A stretch of DNA of 64,000 nucleotides from Phycisphaerae bacterium. GTDB lineage: Bacteria; Planctomycetota; Phycisphaerae; Phycisphaerales; UBA1924. Location of the stretch: contig JAUIES010000002.1 in the NCBI GenBank assembly GCA_030429705.1, positions 312,001-376,000 on the forward strand. Reading direction: 5' to 3'. Both the position numbers and the translations under genes were made by a program. Below the pieces are notes generated by a model, which was given only the letters and a program-made list of their open reading frames with translations, ran no database searches and was not told the DNA's origin. Shown here piece after piece: positions 26,487-35,116 of the stretch (the stretch's first letter is position 1; the number at the start of each line of letters is the position of its first letter).

Positions 26487-29400
26487 ATGAAAAAGACCAC
26501 CATGATCGTGGCCGCCGCAGGGCTGGCCCTTGCTGCAGTCGCGCACGCCGATTCAGAATGGGCTGCTGCTGTGAATGGCAATTGGGGACTCGCGAGCAAC
26601 TGGAACCCCGCCGATGTGCCTGACCTGACGACAGAGACCGCCACCATCGCTGTGGCTGGAACTTACTCCGTGCTCCTGGGCACGGGAACCTCCACTTTCA
26701 TTCCGGTTGAGGGGCTCGTCCTGTCTAACCCAGATGCCACGCTCGATATCCAGGGGGGGTACACCCTTTCGCTCAACGGAGGTTTATTCATCAACAACGG
26801 GCTCATCCGCATCGACAGCAATGGCAGCACTGCTGACGGTGTGCTGTTGATCGACAGCAACACCACGCTGAACGGGTCAGGGATCGTCCGCCTGAATCGA
26901 AACACCGATGCGCGCATCGACTCGGGTGTCGGTGCCACACTCACCAACAACTCGACCATTGATGGTGGCGGACTCATCAATGCGGCGATGAACAATATGG
27001 GAATCGTCGAGAGTAATGTTTCAGGCGCCATCATCGAGTTGCAGACCAACGACAAATCAAATTCTGGCACTTTCAGATCTGTGAACAACGGACTCTTGTT
27101 GATACAGGGCATTGAGATTGACAATACTGGCGGACTCATCCATGGTGACGAGTCCATCGTGCGGTTCAATGCTGGTACGAGTACTGTGCTCAACGGCACG
27201 CTGCTCTCGACAGGCGCTGGTCAGGTCAATGTCACCGGCTCATCGACACTCGTCTTGGATGGTGTTACCAATGACGCTCTGATCAATCTCGAAGGCGGCA
27301 GCACGCTGTCCATCGCGGGTGATCTGCCCAACAGTAATCTCATCGTGGTCGACTCCAACGGCAGCACCGCGGACGGTATCCTTCACTTCTCGCAAAGTGG
27401 CACCGTCAGTGGATCCGGCACCCTCCGCCTCTTCCGCTACCCCGATGCACGCATGACTTCGGACCCTGGCGTTGTCGTCACCATCGGCCCTGATCAGACC
27501 CTCGACGGTGCGGGCCTCCTGCAAGCCGCCATCGTCAACAACGGAACCGTCGAAAGCGTCGTGGGGGGCGCGATCATCGATTTCCAAACCGAAGACAAAG
27601 TCAACAATAACCTGGTGCGGGCGATCAATAGTGGATTGATCAACCTTTCTGGTGTGACGACGACCCAGTCAGCCGCGGGCATCCTGCGAGCCGACAACGG
27701 CATACTACTGGTCAACACTGGTGTGACCACTATCGACGGCGGTCTCATCGAAGCGGTCAATGGCGGACTCATTCGTGTCGCATCTCCCGCCGATCTCACA
27801 CTTGACGGTGTGAATCTTAATGGCCCGATGAACATCGAAGGCGGCGCGATGGTCTTCCTCGACACCGATTTCACCAATAACGGCACCGTCACCGTCGATT
27901 CCAACGGCAGTACCGCCGATGCAATCTTGACCACACTCTCCGATATCGTGATTGACGGCACAGGCTCGGTCGTGCTCAACCGGTACCCCGACGCACGACT
28001 GGAAACCACACCAGCCACCACGCTCACGCTTGGTTCCAGTCAGTCACTCGTCGGCAGCGGAATTGTCCATGCGGCATTGATCAACAACGGCCTCGTTGAA
28101 ACTTCGGGCAATGGGGTCATCATGGACTTCCAGACTGAGCCTAAAACCAACAACGCCACCATGCGAGCGACCAACAACGCTACGCTCAATATCTCCAGCG
28201 TGACGACGACTCAGTCCCCCACCGCCACACTGGAAGCGGACGGGGGCACGATTCTCGTCAATGGCTCCGGCGACACACGACTTGAGCAAGGCCAACTGAC
28301 CACCGCGAATGCCGGCGCAGTCCGCATCATCTCATCTGGCAACTTCGAAGTATTCAATGTCGTGTTCAATGGCGACATGTATATTGAAGGCAACGCAACG
28401 CTGACTGTGGACACCACGCTCACCAACAACGGCACGATCGTTGTCGATTCGAACAATAGTTCAGCAGATGCCTTTGTGACGACCATCGGCAGCGCGTCGA
28501 TTGATGGTACCGGCACGATCACCCTTGCTCGCAACACCGATGCACGCCTCACCACACCCGAAGGTGAGACCATGACGCTGGGTGCGGGTCAGTCGGTGCT
28601 CGGAGGCGGTGTCATCAACGCTGCGATCATTAACAATGGATTGATTGATTCTGATGTCACTGGAGCAGTCATTCAGTTTGCCGACGAAGATAAAGTCAAC
28701 AACGGCATCATGCGAGCTTCGCTCGGCACGCTCAACATCACCGGTGTTACAACTGACCAATCTGGCGGCGGCACGATGGAAGCCACAGACGGTGGGCGCA
28801 TACAGGTTCAAGCAACTGTTGCGCAAACCCGCGTGACCGGCGGGTCAATCGTGACCACGGACACTGGGCATGTTCGTGTTGTCAGCGGTGGTGCTCCAAC
28901 GCTTGAAGATGTCCTTTTCGACGGAACCATGAATGTCGAAGGCAACGGTGTCGTCATTGTTGAGGGTGCGCTGACGAACAACGGCATCATCAATATCAAC
29001 AGCAATGGATCGTCTGCTCACGCGACAATCGATGTCGCAGACGGCGATGCCATCGGAGGTGTTGGAGTCATCAATTTGCTCAGGGGTGCTCATGATGCCC
29101 GCTTGACCTCGCTTGGTGTCTCCACGCTGGGCAATGGGCAACTCGTGACAGGCATTGGCACTGTGTATGGCGGCTGGGCCTGGCGCGGGACTCTTTCACC
29201 TGGTTTCAGCATTGGCACGATGGTCAATGAGGGCATGATCAGCATGCGACCGCCAGCAAACCTTGCGATCGAATTGACCTCACCGATCAACAACCAGAAC
29301 GATCGCATCATCGGCACGGGTTCATTTGAACTCGACGGTGCACTCGACATTTCGTTCCTCGACTACACACCCGTCAAGAATCACATCTTCCGCATTCTCG

Positions 29401-29678
29401 AGGGCTCATCGATCACGGGGCAGTTCGCCGAAGTCAATGGCCCTGTTCTGACCGATGGTCTTGTCTACGGCATCAAGTACGACCCGACCTTCGTCGAGAT
29501 CCGCATCACCTGCGGGCCGGACCTCAATCTCGACGGACTGCTCGACTTCTTCGATGTGTTGTTCTTCCTCGATGCCTTCACCAACGAAACACCAATCGGC
29601 GACTTCAATGAAGACGGCATCTATGACTTCTTCGATGTGCTGGCGTTCCTCAACGCGTTCACGCTCGGCTGCCCTTGA
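26487..29678 (+). CDS. Secreted repeat protein with C-terminal dockerin-like domain
   Basis: This is a 1063-residue exported protein. The signal peptide MKKTTMIVAAAGLALAAVA is cut near HADS. The body is made of about five units of 179-184 residues, each marked by the motif DSNGSTAD followed by a DGTGT-like strand, a D-A-R motif and NNG turns, so it is probably a long beta-helix or beta-solenoid. The C-terminus carries two calcium-loop-like segments, DLNLDGLLDFFDVL and DFNEDGIYDFFDVL, forming a dockerin type I-like pair that ends in GCP. Such tails are frequent in planctomycete secreted proteins. Start ATG with GAAGGAG upstream. Surface attachment is a plausible role; no partner cohesin is in the window. 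Confidence 0.88.
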   Translation: MKKTTMIVAAAGLALAAVAHADSEWAAAVNGNWGLASNWNPADVPDLTTETATIAVAGTYSVLLGTGTSTFIPVEGLVLSNPDATLDIQGGYTLSLNGGLFINNGLIRIDSNGSTADGVLLIDSNTTLNGSGIVRLNRNTDARIDSGVGATLTNNSTIDGGGLINAAMNNMGIVESNVSGAIIELQTNDKSNSGTFRSVNNGLLLIQGIEIDNTGGLIHGDESIVRFNAGTSTVLNGTLLSTGAGQVNVTGSSTLVLDGVTNDALINLEGGSTLSIAGDLPNSNLIVVDSNGSTADGILHFSQSGTVSGSGTLRLFRYPDARMTSDPGVVVTIGPDQTLDGAGLLQAAIVNNGTVESVVGGAIIDFQTEDKVNNNLVRAINSGLINLSGVTTTQSAAGILRADNGILLVNTGVTTIDGGLIEAVNGGLIRVASPADLTLDGVNLNGPMNIEGGAMVFLDTDFTNNGTVTVDSNGSTADAILTTLSDIVIDGTGSVVLNRYPDARLETTPATTLTLGSSQSLVGSGIVHAALINNGLVETSGNGVIMDFQTEPKTNNATMRATNNATLNISSVTTTQSPTATLEADGGTILVNGSGDTRLEQGQLTTANAGAVRIISSGNFEVFNVVFNGDMYIEGNATLTVDTTLTNNGTIVVDSNNSSADAFVTTIGSASIDGTGTITLARNTDARLTTPEGETMTLGAGQSVLGGGVINAAIINNGLIDSDVTGAVIQFADEDKVNNGIMRASLGTLNITGVTTDQSGGGTMEATDGGRIQVQATVAQTRVTGGSIVTTDTGHVRVVSGGAPTLEDVLFDGTMNVEGNGVVIVEGALTNNGIININSNGSSAHATIDVADGDAIGGVGVINLLRGAHDARLTSLGVSTLGNGQLVTGIGTVYGGWAWRGTLSPGFSIGTMVNEGMISMRPPANLAIELTSPINNQNDRIIGTGSFELDGALDISFLDYTPVKNHIFRILEGSSITGQFAEVNGPVLTDGLVYGIKYDPTFVEIRITCGPDLNLDGLLDFFDVLFFLDAFTNETPIGDFNEDGIYDFFDVLAFLNAFTLGCP
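26814..29040 (+). repeat. Five in-frame coding repeats of about 545 nt
   Basis: The landmark codons for D/N-S-N-G/N-S begin at 26814, 27351, 27897, 28446 and 28998. The spacings are 537, 546, 549 and 552 nt, all multiples of three. Similarity is clear at protein level (VDSNGSTAD, NTDAR/YPDAR, AAIINNGLV, VTTTQS) and weaker at DNA level, so the duplications are old and under protein-level selection. Confidence 0.85.
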
Positions 29679-29720
29679 GCTAGAACGCCAGGTCGGCGTG
29701 ACAACCTGAGGGAACTTCTG

Positions 29721-29749
29721 CAGGGCGGTCGGGAGCGGCCGCCCTGTTT
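29721..29749 (+). terminator. Rho-independent-type terminator after the dockerin repeat gene
   Basis: CAGGGCGG (29721-29728) pairs perfectly with CCGCCCTG (29739-29746) around a 10-base loop and is followed by TTT. It lies 42 bases past the stop of the repeat gene and before the convergent small gene. Confidence 0.7.
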
Positions 29750-29770
29750 CATGCGCTTGTCCGAGTGGGC

Positions 29771-30148
29771 TCATTCGTCAGTTGCGGGTTCAGCGACTGC
29801 GACAAGGTCGCTGGACCGTGTCACGAGGTACTCGATCGTTGCTTTCGGAGCGGTCGTTTCGACAATGGCGTAGAGCATGTCGATCTTCGACACTTCGTCT
29901 TCCCACGCAGCGGCTTCATCGACGAAGCCATGCACGAGCACCGATTCTTTGTAGCCGAGCGATGTACTGACATCGGGAAATCGGCCGTCTTCAGCAAGTG
30001 CTGCGTTGATGGCGACCATCGCGTTCTCGGCTTTGCGTTTGTCATACCTCGCATCGGCTACCGTGGTCACGGTCAGCACCAGATGCAAACCCGCCATCAT
30101 CAGTGCCCCGGCCAGCACGCCTTGTCCTCGTTGTCCGCAACATCGCAT
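29771..30148 (-). CDS. Small exported/membrane protein of unknown function
   Basis: I do not recognise this 125-residue protein. It begins MRCCGQRG, then one hydrophobic segment (VLAGALMMAGLHLVLTVTTVA) that may be a signal peptide or anchor. A soluble charged part follows (DARYDKRKAENAMVAINAALAEDGRF...). The ATG at 30148 has GGAGGT upstream, which decides it over the farther start at 30193. It ends in an acidic tail. The gene is convergent with the dockerin protein and divergent from a zinc-ribbon membrane protein 82 bases away. Confidence 0.65.
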   Translation of the reverse strand: MRCCGQRGQGVLAGALMMAGLHLVLTVTTVADARYDKRKAENAMVAINAALAEDGRFPDVSTSLGYKESVLVHGFVDEAAAWEDEVSKIDMLYAIVETTAPKATIEYLVTRSSDLVAVAEPATDE

Positions 30149-30230
30149 CGAAATGACCTCCAGCCCGCTTGTTGGGATCGTACACCGGTACATTTCAGCA
30201 CTTGCCAGTTTGCTCTACACTGTCGCTCAC

Positions 30231-30695
30231 ATGCCGACCGCGCCGCGGAAACTGGACATCACGACCAAGGGGCTCACTTCCTGCGTATGCGGGTACGACC
30301 TGACGGGGATCGCGCGCGACCACAGCGCCAAGTGCCCTGAGTGTGGCGTGCTGCTGTCGAGTCTGAGGGTTCGCCGATCGCGCTACACGCACAACTGGCT
30401 TATGTACACCATCGCGATGGTTCCTTCGATGTTGATGATCGGAGGTTTCCTGGCGTACCTGATTCTGGGCGGCGAAATAGTCAAGCCCGAGTTCGCCAAT
30501 ATGCTGTTCGTCGTTGCGTTCATCTGTTTGGCGCTCGGTTCGTTCCCGGCCTGCATCATGGTGGTCGAGGGGATCGAGCCCAAGATACCACTCGGAAGAC
30601 GCGTGGCGCTCGATCTGCTGGGCTTTGTCGTGTGCGCCGCCTTGAATGTCGGTGTGTTTCTAGCGTTCATGATGTTGGTGCGGACGATCACCTAA
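30231..30695 (+). CDS. Zinc-ribbon small membrane protein (CGYDLTG family), copy A
   Basis: This 154-residue protein has an N-terminal ribbon CVCGYDLTGI...KCPECG, whose four cysteines could bind zinc. About three hydrophobic segments follow (SMLMIGGFLAYLILGG, FVVAFICLALGSFPACIMVV, LDLLGFVVCAALNVGVFLAFMML). The open frame reaches back to 30006, but ATG 30231 (MPTAPRK) is the start giving the family's usual length. It is the first of seven related genes between 30 and 37 kb. Function unknown. A topology with the ribbon in the cytoplasm is inference. Confidence 0.8.
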   Translation: MPTAPRKLDITTKGLTSCVCGYDLTGIARDHSAKCPECGVLLSSLRVRRSRYTHNWLMYTIAMVPSMLMIGGFLAYLILGGEIVKPEFANMLFVVAFICLALGSFPACIMVVEGIEPKIPLGRRVALDLLGFVVCAALNVGVFLAFMMLVRTIT

Positions 30696-30703
30696 AGCAA
30701 CGA

Positions 30704-30732
30704 CAGCGGCTGCCGCAGTGCGACAGCCGCTG
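30704..30732. terminator. Perfect 9-bp hairpin between convergent genes
   Basis: CAGCGGCTG (30704-30712) and CAGCCGCTG (30724-30732) are perfect complements around an 11-base loop. It starts nine bases after the zinc-ribbon gene A and lies 36 bases before the 3' end of the convergent secreted protein gene. It may serve both directions, although no T run is present. Confidence 0.6.
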
Positions 30733-30767
30733 GATTGATGTACATGACAAGCGATTCGACCAAGGTC

Positions 30768-31817
30768 TCAACCGCCGCCGGGCACCGGACCTGCGACCAT
30801 GTTGACACGCCGCAACGGGAACGCCGGGTCGGTGTCGTCGATCGGGATGTGGAAGAACGGCAGCGGGTCGGGGCTGTCCGGGCCGATCCAGACGCCGTCG
30901 TGGAGCCCGCTGTCAAATCGGACGCGGTGTCCATCCGGGGGGGCGAGCGGGCCACCGATCGCGAGTTCGGCGTGCATGCGTTCGATGGGGACCCCGGTGA
31001 AGGTACCGGTGAAATGCTGATAGATGCCGCCGCCGCGAAGCCGCACGGGTGGGTCCTGGTCAGATGAACCGCCGCCGCCTGCCGCCAGTCGCACCAATGC
31101 CCACTCGGTGAGTCCGATTGGGTTCGGAACATCCGGTTCAACCGGCAACTCGACAAAGCCGAAGTGGCCTCCGATGGGGCTGATGAGCAGATCGCCATGG
31201 GGTGTGTGCTGATAAGCAAAGTACGCGGCATTACCGAAGACATACCGGTGGACATCGTCAGGGCTGACGCGCGACGAGGCGACGCGAAGGTACCTGCGAA
31301 AACACAGATACTCATCGCTGACCTCGCGGACGGTGATATCGATAGCCGAGTCTGACGGACGGCGTTCGACCAGGCCGCTGTCAAACTCGACGAGTTCATC
31401 GTCAACGCGCACATGGAGCACCATGCGATGCATGGGCGTGCCATCGCCGGACCGAGCGAATGTGTATCGGCCGGTGCCGGTCACGAAGATCTCGTCAGTC
31501 ACGCCGCCACCATGCGGGCTGGTGACGAGCCAGTTGATATTGCGGATGGCAAAGGCGCGATGGTCGCTGTCGCTGCTCGTAGCGCCGATGAACATCGTGC
31601 CTCGGACGGCTTCACTGAGAGCATCGAGGATATCGCACGCTTCCGCGGCTTCGAGGTAATTTGAAGCGAAGTCGAGTCGGTGCAGCCGCACGCCATCGCT
31701 TGCAGCAGCATCGGTCTTGACGAGATCGGTGACCTGTGCAGCCCCAATCGGAGCAAGCACCACGAGTGCGACGACCGCAGAGACGGTTCGTGTGACGAGA
31801 GAACGACGGTTTGACAT
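30768..31817 (-). CDS. Secreted protein of unknown function
   Basis: This is a 349-residue exported protein that I do not recognise. A signal peptide (MSNRRSLVTRTVSAVVALVVLAPIGAAQ in two parts, cut after GAA) leads a beta-rich body without cysteine clusters or obvious catalytic motifs. Features include GTGRYTFARSGDGTP, FVELPVEPDVPNP and a Gly-rich AAGGGGSSDQD loop, and the body ends in GPVPGGG. The ATG at 31817 sits six bases after AGGAGG, a strong ribosome site; the upstream in-frame start at 31850 can be discarded. The region 31818-32015 upstream holds no gene and presumably its promoter. Confidence 0.75.
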   Translation of the reverse strand: MSNRRSLVTRTVSAVVALVVLAPIGAAQVTDLVKTDAAASDGVRLHRLDFASNYLEAAEACDILDALSEAVRGTMFIGATSSDSDHRAFAIRNINWLVTSPHGGGVTDEIFVTGTGRYTFARSGDGTPMHRMVLHVRVDDELVEFDSGLVERRPSDSAIDITVREVSDEYLCFRRYLRVASSRVSPDDVHRYVFGNAAYFAYQHTPHGDLLISPIGGHFGFVELPVEPDVPNPIGLTEWALVRLAAGGGGSSDQDPPVRLRGGGIYQHFTGTFTGVPIERMHAELAIGGPLAPPDGHRVRFDSGLHDGVWIGPDSPDPLPFFHIPIDDTDPAFPLRRVNMVAGPVPGGG

Positions 31818-32015
31818 GGTTGACCTCCTTGGCTGGCCCGAACGGCACACAGGGTCAGGTGCCCGAGTGTACCAGAAGTCGCGAACGGTTCCAAGCCGGT
31901 TTCGTCGGTGGCTGTGTCACCCTCGAGAAGGGCGTTTGTGCCAAGATGTGCTGGCCTCATGTGGCCATAACCGGCACATTCAGCGTTGTCTGTGTCCCCC
32001 TACCATCACGGTGAC

Positions 32016-32483
32016 ATGCCAGAGCCGACTGCACAACCTGACACCCCCCCGACCGGGCCGACGGTATGTGTGTGCGGCTATGACCTGACGGGGTTACCGA
32101 CGGGCGAAGGGACGAAGTGTCCGGGGTGCGAGGCGAGCGTCGCGAGATCGACAGGGAGTGCGTCACGGGCAAAGTGTGCTTGGATCTGGCTGGTCGTGGC
32201 TTTCACGCCGCCGTTCGCACTTCCTTTTGTGATGGTCGTCGCATCCATGCTATCGATCAACGCGAACTTCAAGAGCATCCTGAATGTGTTGATGTTCTTG
32301 GCCTTTGCATGGGCCGTGCTGGGTGCGCTGCCGTCGTGCTTGATATATGCGTGCTGCAGTTGGAGGCATAAGCCGCTGCTCCTGCGGATCCTGATCGCCG
32401 TGGGGCTGAGCATGGCTGTACTCGTCGTTTCGGAGGCTTTTCTGGTTGCTTCCGCCATCCTCGGTGCCATACTCAGTTCTTGA
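32016..32483 (+). CDS. Zinc-ribbon small membrane protein (CGYDLTG family), copy B
   Basis: This 155-residue relative of copy A has an N-terminal ribbon CVCGYDLTGL...KCPGCE, in which the last pair reads CPGC rather than CPEC. Three hydrophobic helices follow (FTPPFALPFVMVVASML, LMFLAFAWAVLGALPSCLIY, ILIAVGLSMAVLVVSEAFLVASAI). ATG 32016 was chosen so that the protein begins with a short Pro/Thr-rich tail like the other copies. It is followed on the same strand by copy C after 36 bases, so B and C are probably co-transcribed. Confidence 0.8.
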   Translation: MPEPTAQPDTPPTGPTVCVCGYDLTGLPTGEGTKCPGCEASVARSTGSASRAKCAWIWLVVAFTPPFALPFVMVVASMLSINANFKSILNVLMFLAFAWAVLGALPSCLIYACCSWRHKPLLLRILIAVGLSMAVLVVSEAFLVASAILGAILSS

Positions 32484-32519
32484 GCCGCGTCCGGAGTCTC
32501 ATCGTACGATGTATCTGGA

Positions 32520-32975
32520 ATGACGACACCGCCTTCCAAACTTGTCACCCCCCCAGCCAGCCCAACAGTCTGCGATTGCGGCTATGAACTGACGGGTCTT
32601 GTGCTCGATCATGAGTCCAAGTGTCCGGAGTGCGGGTTGTTGGTCCGGCAGATTGTGGGGTCTCGTTCGATCTTCGCCAATCCGTGGGTGGTGGCGGCGA
32701 TGATCCTGTCGCCCGGGCTGTCGTCGCTGCTGTTTGGGCTGGCGAGCGGGGTGTCGTGGGCGGCGGGGATGCCGTGGAGCCCGTTCGTATTGATTGTGCT
32801 GGTTTGGATCTTGCTGCTGCTGGTGGTGTCGCTCCCGGTGTGCATCTCGCTTGCGATCAGCCTGACCGGCAAGATCGGCGGCCTCGCCCATGCGGTGCTG
32901 TCGGTCTGCATAGTTCCGATCGCGATCGCGGCCAACCTCGTGCTGACCATGATGACCTTATACTTGATCGGCTGA
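32520..32975 (+). CDS. Zinc-ribbon small membrane protein (CGYDLTG family), copy C
   Basis: The 151-residue protein has the ribbon CDCGYELTGL...KCPECG at residues 18-39 and three membrane helices (WVVAAMILSPGLSSLLFGL, FVLIVLVWILLLLVVSLPV, AVLSVCIVPIAIAANLVL). It keeps the family's Tyr and Leu positions in the ribbon, with Asp changed to Glu in CGYEL. It is convergent with copy D. Confidence 0.8.
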   Translation: MTTPPSKLVTPPASPTVCDCGYELTGLVLDHESKCPECGLLVRQIVGSRSIFANPWVVAAMILSPGLSSLLFGLASGVSWAAGMPWSPFVLIVLVWILLLLVVSLPVCISLAISLTGKIGGLAHAVLSVCIVPIAIAANLVLTMMTLYLIG

Positions 32976-33012
32976 TGTGCTTTCATGAGCGGCAGACGCG
33001 GTCTTGAACGCA

Positions 33013-33843
33013 TCAATCGACAGGCGTATGCAGCGATTCGCTCGATGCCCGAGCACCACGCCCCCACCCACACTCCGGGCAGCCGTGTTCGAGGTCGCGT
33101 TTGAGGTCGTAGTTGCAGTGCGGGCAGTGGCCTTTGCGGCGGCGGCGGTGTTGCTTGAACAGCGGCAGGCCGATGAAGGGGAGAGTCCAGAACGCGCCGT
33201 AGAAGCCGGTGTTCAACGCAAAGCCAGTCCAGGCCGGTTGAAGTGGCAATACGAGCGCCACCGACATTGGGCCTTTCCAGGTGTTGGCTGTGCGCGAGAA
33301 GGTTACCCAACTCAAGGAATGATACTGCGGTCCATTGCTCGTATCGATGACCACATCGCTGAGAAAACTTCGCAGGGGCCAGCCGACGCCCGTTCGATAG
33401 ATCCTGGACTCTGTCGAGGTGTCTAGAACTGACGGCAGCCCGTGTCCTTTGATGGTCACCGTGGCTCGCCCATCGCGTAACGGGCCCGAGATGATCTCCG
33501 CATCGAGTCGAACCGGAGGTCTGTCTGGTTGAGTAGCGTGTTGCCATTCTTCCTGCGCCAAGTATTCGTCGGCCAAGCCCCTTGCCCAATCGCCTAGTGA
33601 ACCGTCGACATCGAGCCGCAAGAGCCGCCAAGTCTCGAAAGCTCGAATACCGTTTTCTCCTCGCGTAAGCTCTATGAAATACGGCTCATCAATAGTAAAA
33701 GAAACCGACGGCGTTGACACTCTCGGCTTGAGCAACTCGGCCCACGCCGCTATTTCCAGTCCCCACGCGACCATCCATGTCGTGATCGCTCCGAGCAGAA
33801 CGCAAAGCCCGAGCCGGATGATGAGCGATCGCCGTGACCGCAT
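33013..33843 (-). CDS. Membrane protein with C-terminal zinc ribbon, copy D
   Basis: This 276-residue protein has a different plan from its neighbours. An N-terminal helix (IIRLGLCVLLGAITTWMVAWGL) is followed by an extracytoplasmic domain of about 170 residues with no recognisable motif. A second hydrophobic segment (GFALNTGFYGAFWTLPFIGLPLF) comes next. At the C-terminus, after a His/Arg/Lys-rich stretch, stands the ribbon CPHCNYDLKRDLEHGCPECG, which aligns with the CGYDLTGL ribbon of the other copies but reversed in protein position. This type is common in planctomycetes. Function unknown. Confidence 0.75.
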   Translation of the reverse strand: MRSRRSLIIRLGLCVLLGAITTWMVAWGLEIAAWAELLKPRVSTPSVSFTIDEPYFIELTRGENGIRAFETWRLLRLDVDGSLGDWARGLADEYLAQEEWQHATQPDRPPVRLDAEIISGPLRDGRATVTIKGHGLPSVLDTSTESRIYRTGVGWPLRSFLSDVVIDTSNGPQYHSLSWVTFSRTANTWKGPMSVALVLPLQPAWTGFALNTGFYGAFWTLPFIGLPLFKQHRRRRKGHCPHCNYDLKRDLEHGCPECGWGRGARASSESLHTPVD

Positions 33844-33907
33844 GGGATGAGTCTACCAGAGCCCCGCCCGTCGGCCAATGGCCGTTTTCCGCCGTCTCCT
33901 GAGGGGG

Positions 33908-33929
33908 TGCGGGGGAACCCTCCCCCGCA
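33908..33929. repeat. GC-rich perfect palindrome in the gap between divergent genes
   Basis: TGCGGGGG (33908-33915) and CCCCCGCA (33922-33929) pair perfectly around AACCCT. It is in the 5' regions of copy D (-) and the FN3-like gene (+), so it is not a normal terminator position. It could be an extragenic palindrome or an operator. Confidence 0.5.
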
Positions 33930-34055
33930 TACGCAACGCCCGAACTACACAATCCTGCTCGGTTTAGCCCAAAGCCGTCGGCACACCCTCTGCTCTTACG
34001 CGATCACGCAACAGAATCCAGCGTACAGGCTCAACAGGTGTGTGTGATTGCTCTG

Positions 34056-34244
34056 ATCACACGCGCGGGCGAGGCGATCGCAGGCAAGAAAGGCTCGTTC
34101 GCGGACGCGTGCGTGCCGATCGCGGGCGTGTATCGGACCCTCGCTCGCGCTTCGGGCTCGTTCGCAAGTGTGTGGAGCGTGATATCAAGCGTTTATGGTG
34201 CGATCGCGGGTGCGCACGGGGCAGATTTCTTGCGTTCTGTTGCA
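34056..34244 (+). repeat. 63-nt (21-codon) periodic repeat, three units, in frame with the FN3-like gene
   Basis: The units start at 34056, 34119 and 34182. Read in the frame of the downstream gene, they give I-T-R-A-G-E-A-I-A-G, I-A-G-V-Y-R-T-L-A-R and I-S-S-V-Y-G-A-I-A-G. Units 1 and 2 then continue into G-S-F-A-(D/S)-(A/V)-(C/W). Units 1 and 2 share GGCTCGTTCGC exactly, and elsewhere many differences are at third codon positions. The third unit decays after AHGAD. The open frame runs without stop from 34038 into the FN3-like gene. Confidence 0.7.
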
Positions 34245-34313
34245 TTGTTGGCCGATTGCACCATCACGAACACCGCCAGAGCCCCCCCAAAGGGGGCCAG
34301 CAGGAGACCAGCC

Positions 34314-35003
34314 ATGGCCCGCACCGTGCCCGAGACGCAGCAGGACGCAATTGACTTCTTTGCCAATCGGCTCGATGACTGGGCGGCGTCGCCCGCCGCG
34401 ATCGGTCTTTCGAGCGAGCAGGTCGATGCCATCACGGCTCGTGTCGCCGAGGCCGAAACTCGGCTGGCCGAGGCGCAGGCCGCAAGAATAGCCGCCAAGA
34501 CCGCGACGCTCGCACTCTCGCAGGCCATGGCCGACCTGCGCGGCCTCGGCGGCGACCTCGTCAAGACCATCCGCACCTACGCCGAGACGAATGACGATCC
34601 GGCGGTCTACACGCGAAGCGGTATCCCCCCCGTGTCGCCCCCGACCCCCGTCGGTCCGCCCGAGCAACCGCGCGATATCGCAGCGACCATCACCAATTCG
34701 GGCCCGGTCCGCGTGTCGTGGCGAGCCAGCCGCAGCACCGGCACACAGTTCGTCGTCGAACGACAACTGGTCGGACTCGATGGCGTCGCCGGCGACTGGA
34801 CATTTGTGGCGGTGGCGGCCGCACGCTCGATCGACGACACCAGCCTGCCGATCGGTTCCGCATCGGTCACCTACCGCGTCTACGCCCAACGAGCCAGCGG
34901 CCGCAGCGATGCGTCAACCTCGACCACCCTGACCTTCGGAACGGTCCCCCAGTCTTCATCAACCTTGTCGGCTACCCACGCCGCACGCCAACGCGCGGCG
35001 TAA
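34314..35003 (+). CDS. Fibronectin type III-like protein
   Basis: This 229-residue protein has an N-terminal helical half (TVPETQQDAIDFFANRLDDW, then Ala/Glu-rich heptads to residue about 100). A Pro-rich hinge (PPVSPPTPVGPPEQP) follows, then one fibronectin-III-like beta domain (SGPVRVSWRAS ... FVVERQLV ... VTYRVYAQRA). No signal peptide is visible from this start. ATG 34314 is preferred because AGGAG lies seven bases upstream. The same frame is open from 34038, so a longer protein with the 21-residue repeats at its N-terminus cannot be excluded. I recall similar planctomycete/verrucomicrobial proteins of this size, all uncharacterised. It is flanked by zinc-ribbon gene clusters on both sides. 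Confidence 0.75.
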   Translation: MARTVPETQQDAIDFFANRLDDWAASPAAIGLSSEQVDAITARVAEAETRLAEAQAARIAAKTATLALSQAMADLRGLGGDLVKTIRTYAETNDDPAVYTRSGIPPVSPPTPVGPPEQPRDIAATITNSGPVRVSWRASRSTGTQFVVERQLVGLDGVAGDWTFVAVAAARSIDDTSLPIGSASVTYRVYAQRASGRSDASTSTTLTFGTVPQSSSTLSATHAARQRAA

Positions 35004-35116
35004 GCAGGTTCTAACCATCAGCGAACAGCCAACAGGTCGGCGGCCCGTGGGGCTGGGGCGGAAGCGACCACCGCGCGATGAACTGAATCGCCGCGTTTTG
35101 CTCGAGCCACGAAACG

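Noticed and set aside
26487-29678. Possible CRISPR-like direct repeats
   Set aside because: The repeats are about 545 nt apart, diverged and strictly in frame, so they are protein repeats.
32609-33631. 340-residue minus-strand frame across zinc-ribbon genes C and D
   Set aside because: It overlaps two better supported genes in other frames and is Arg/Pro-rich without motifs.
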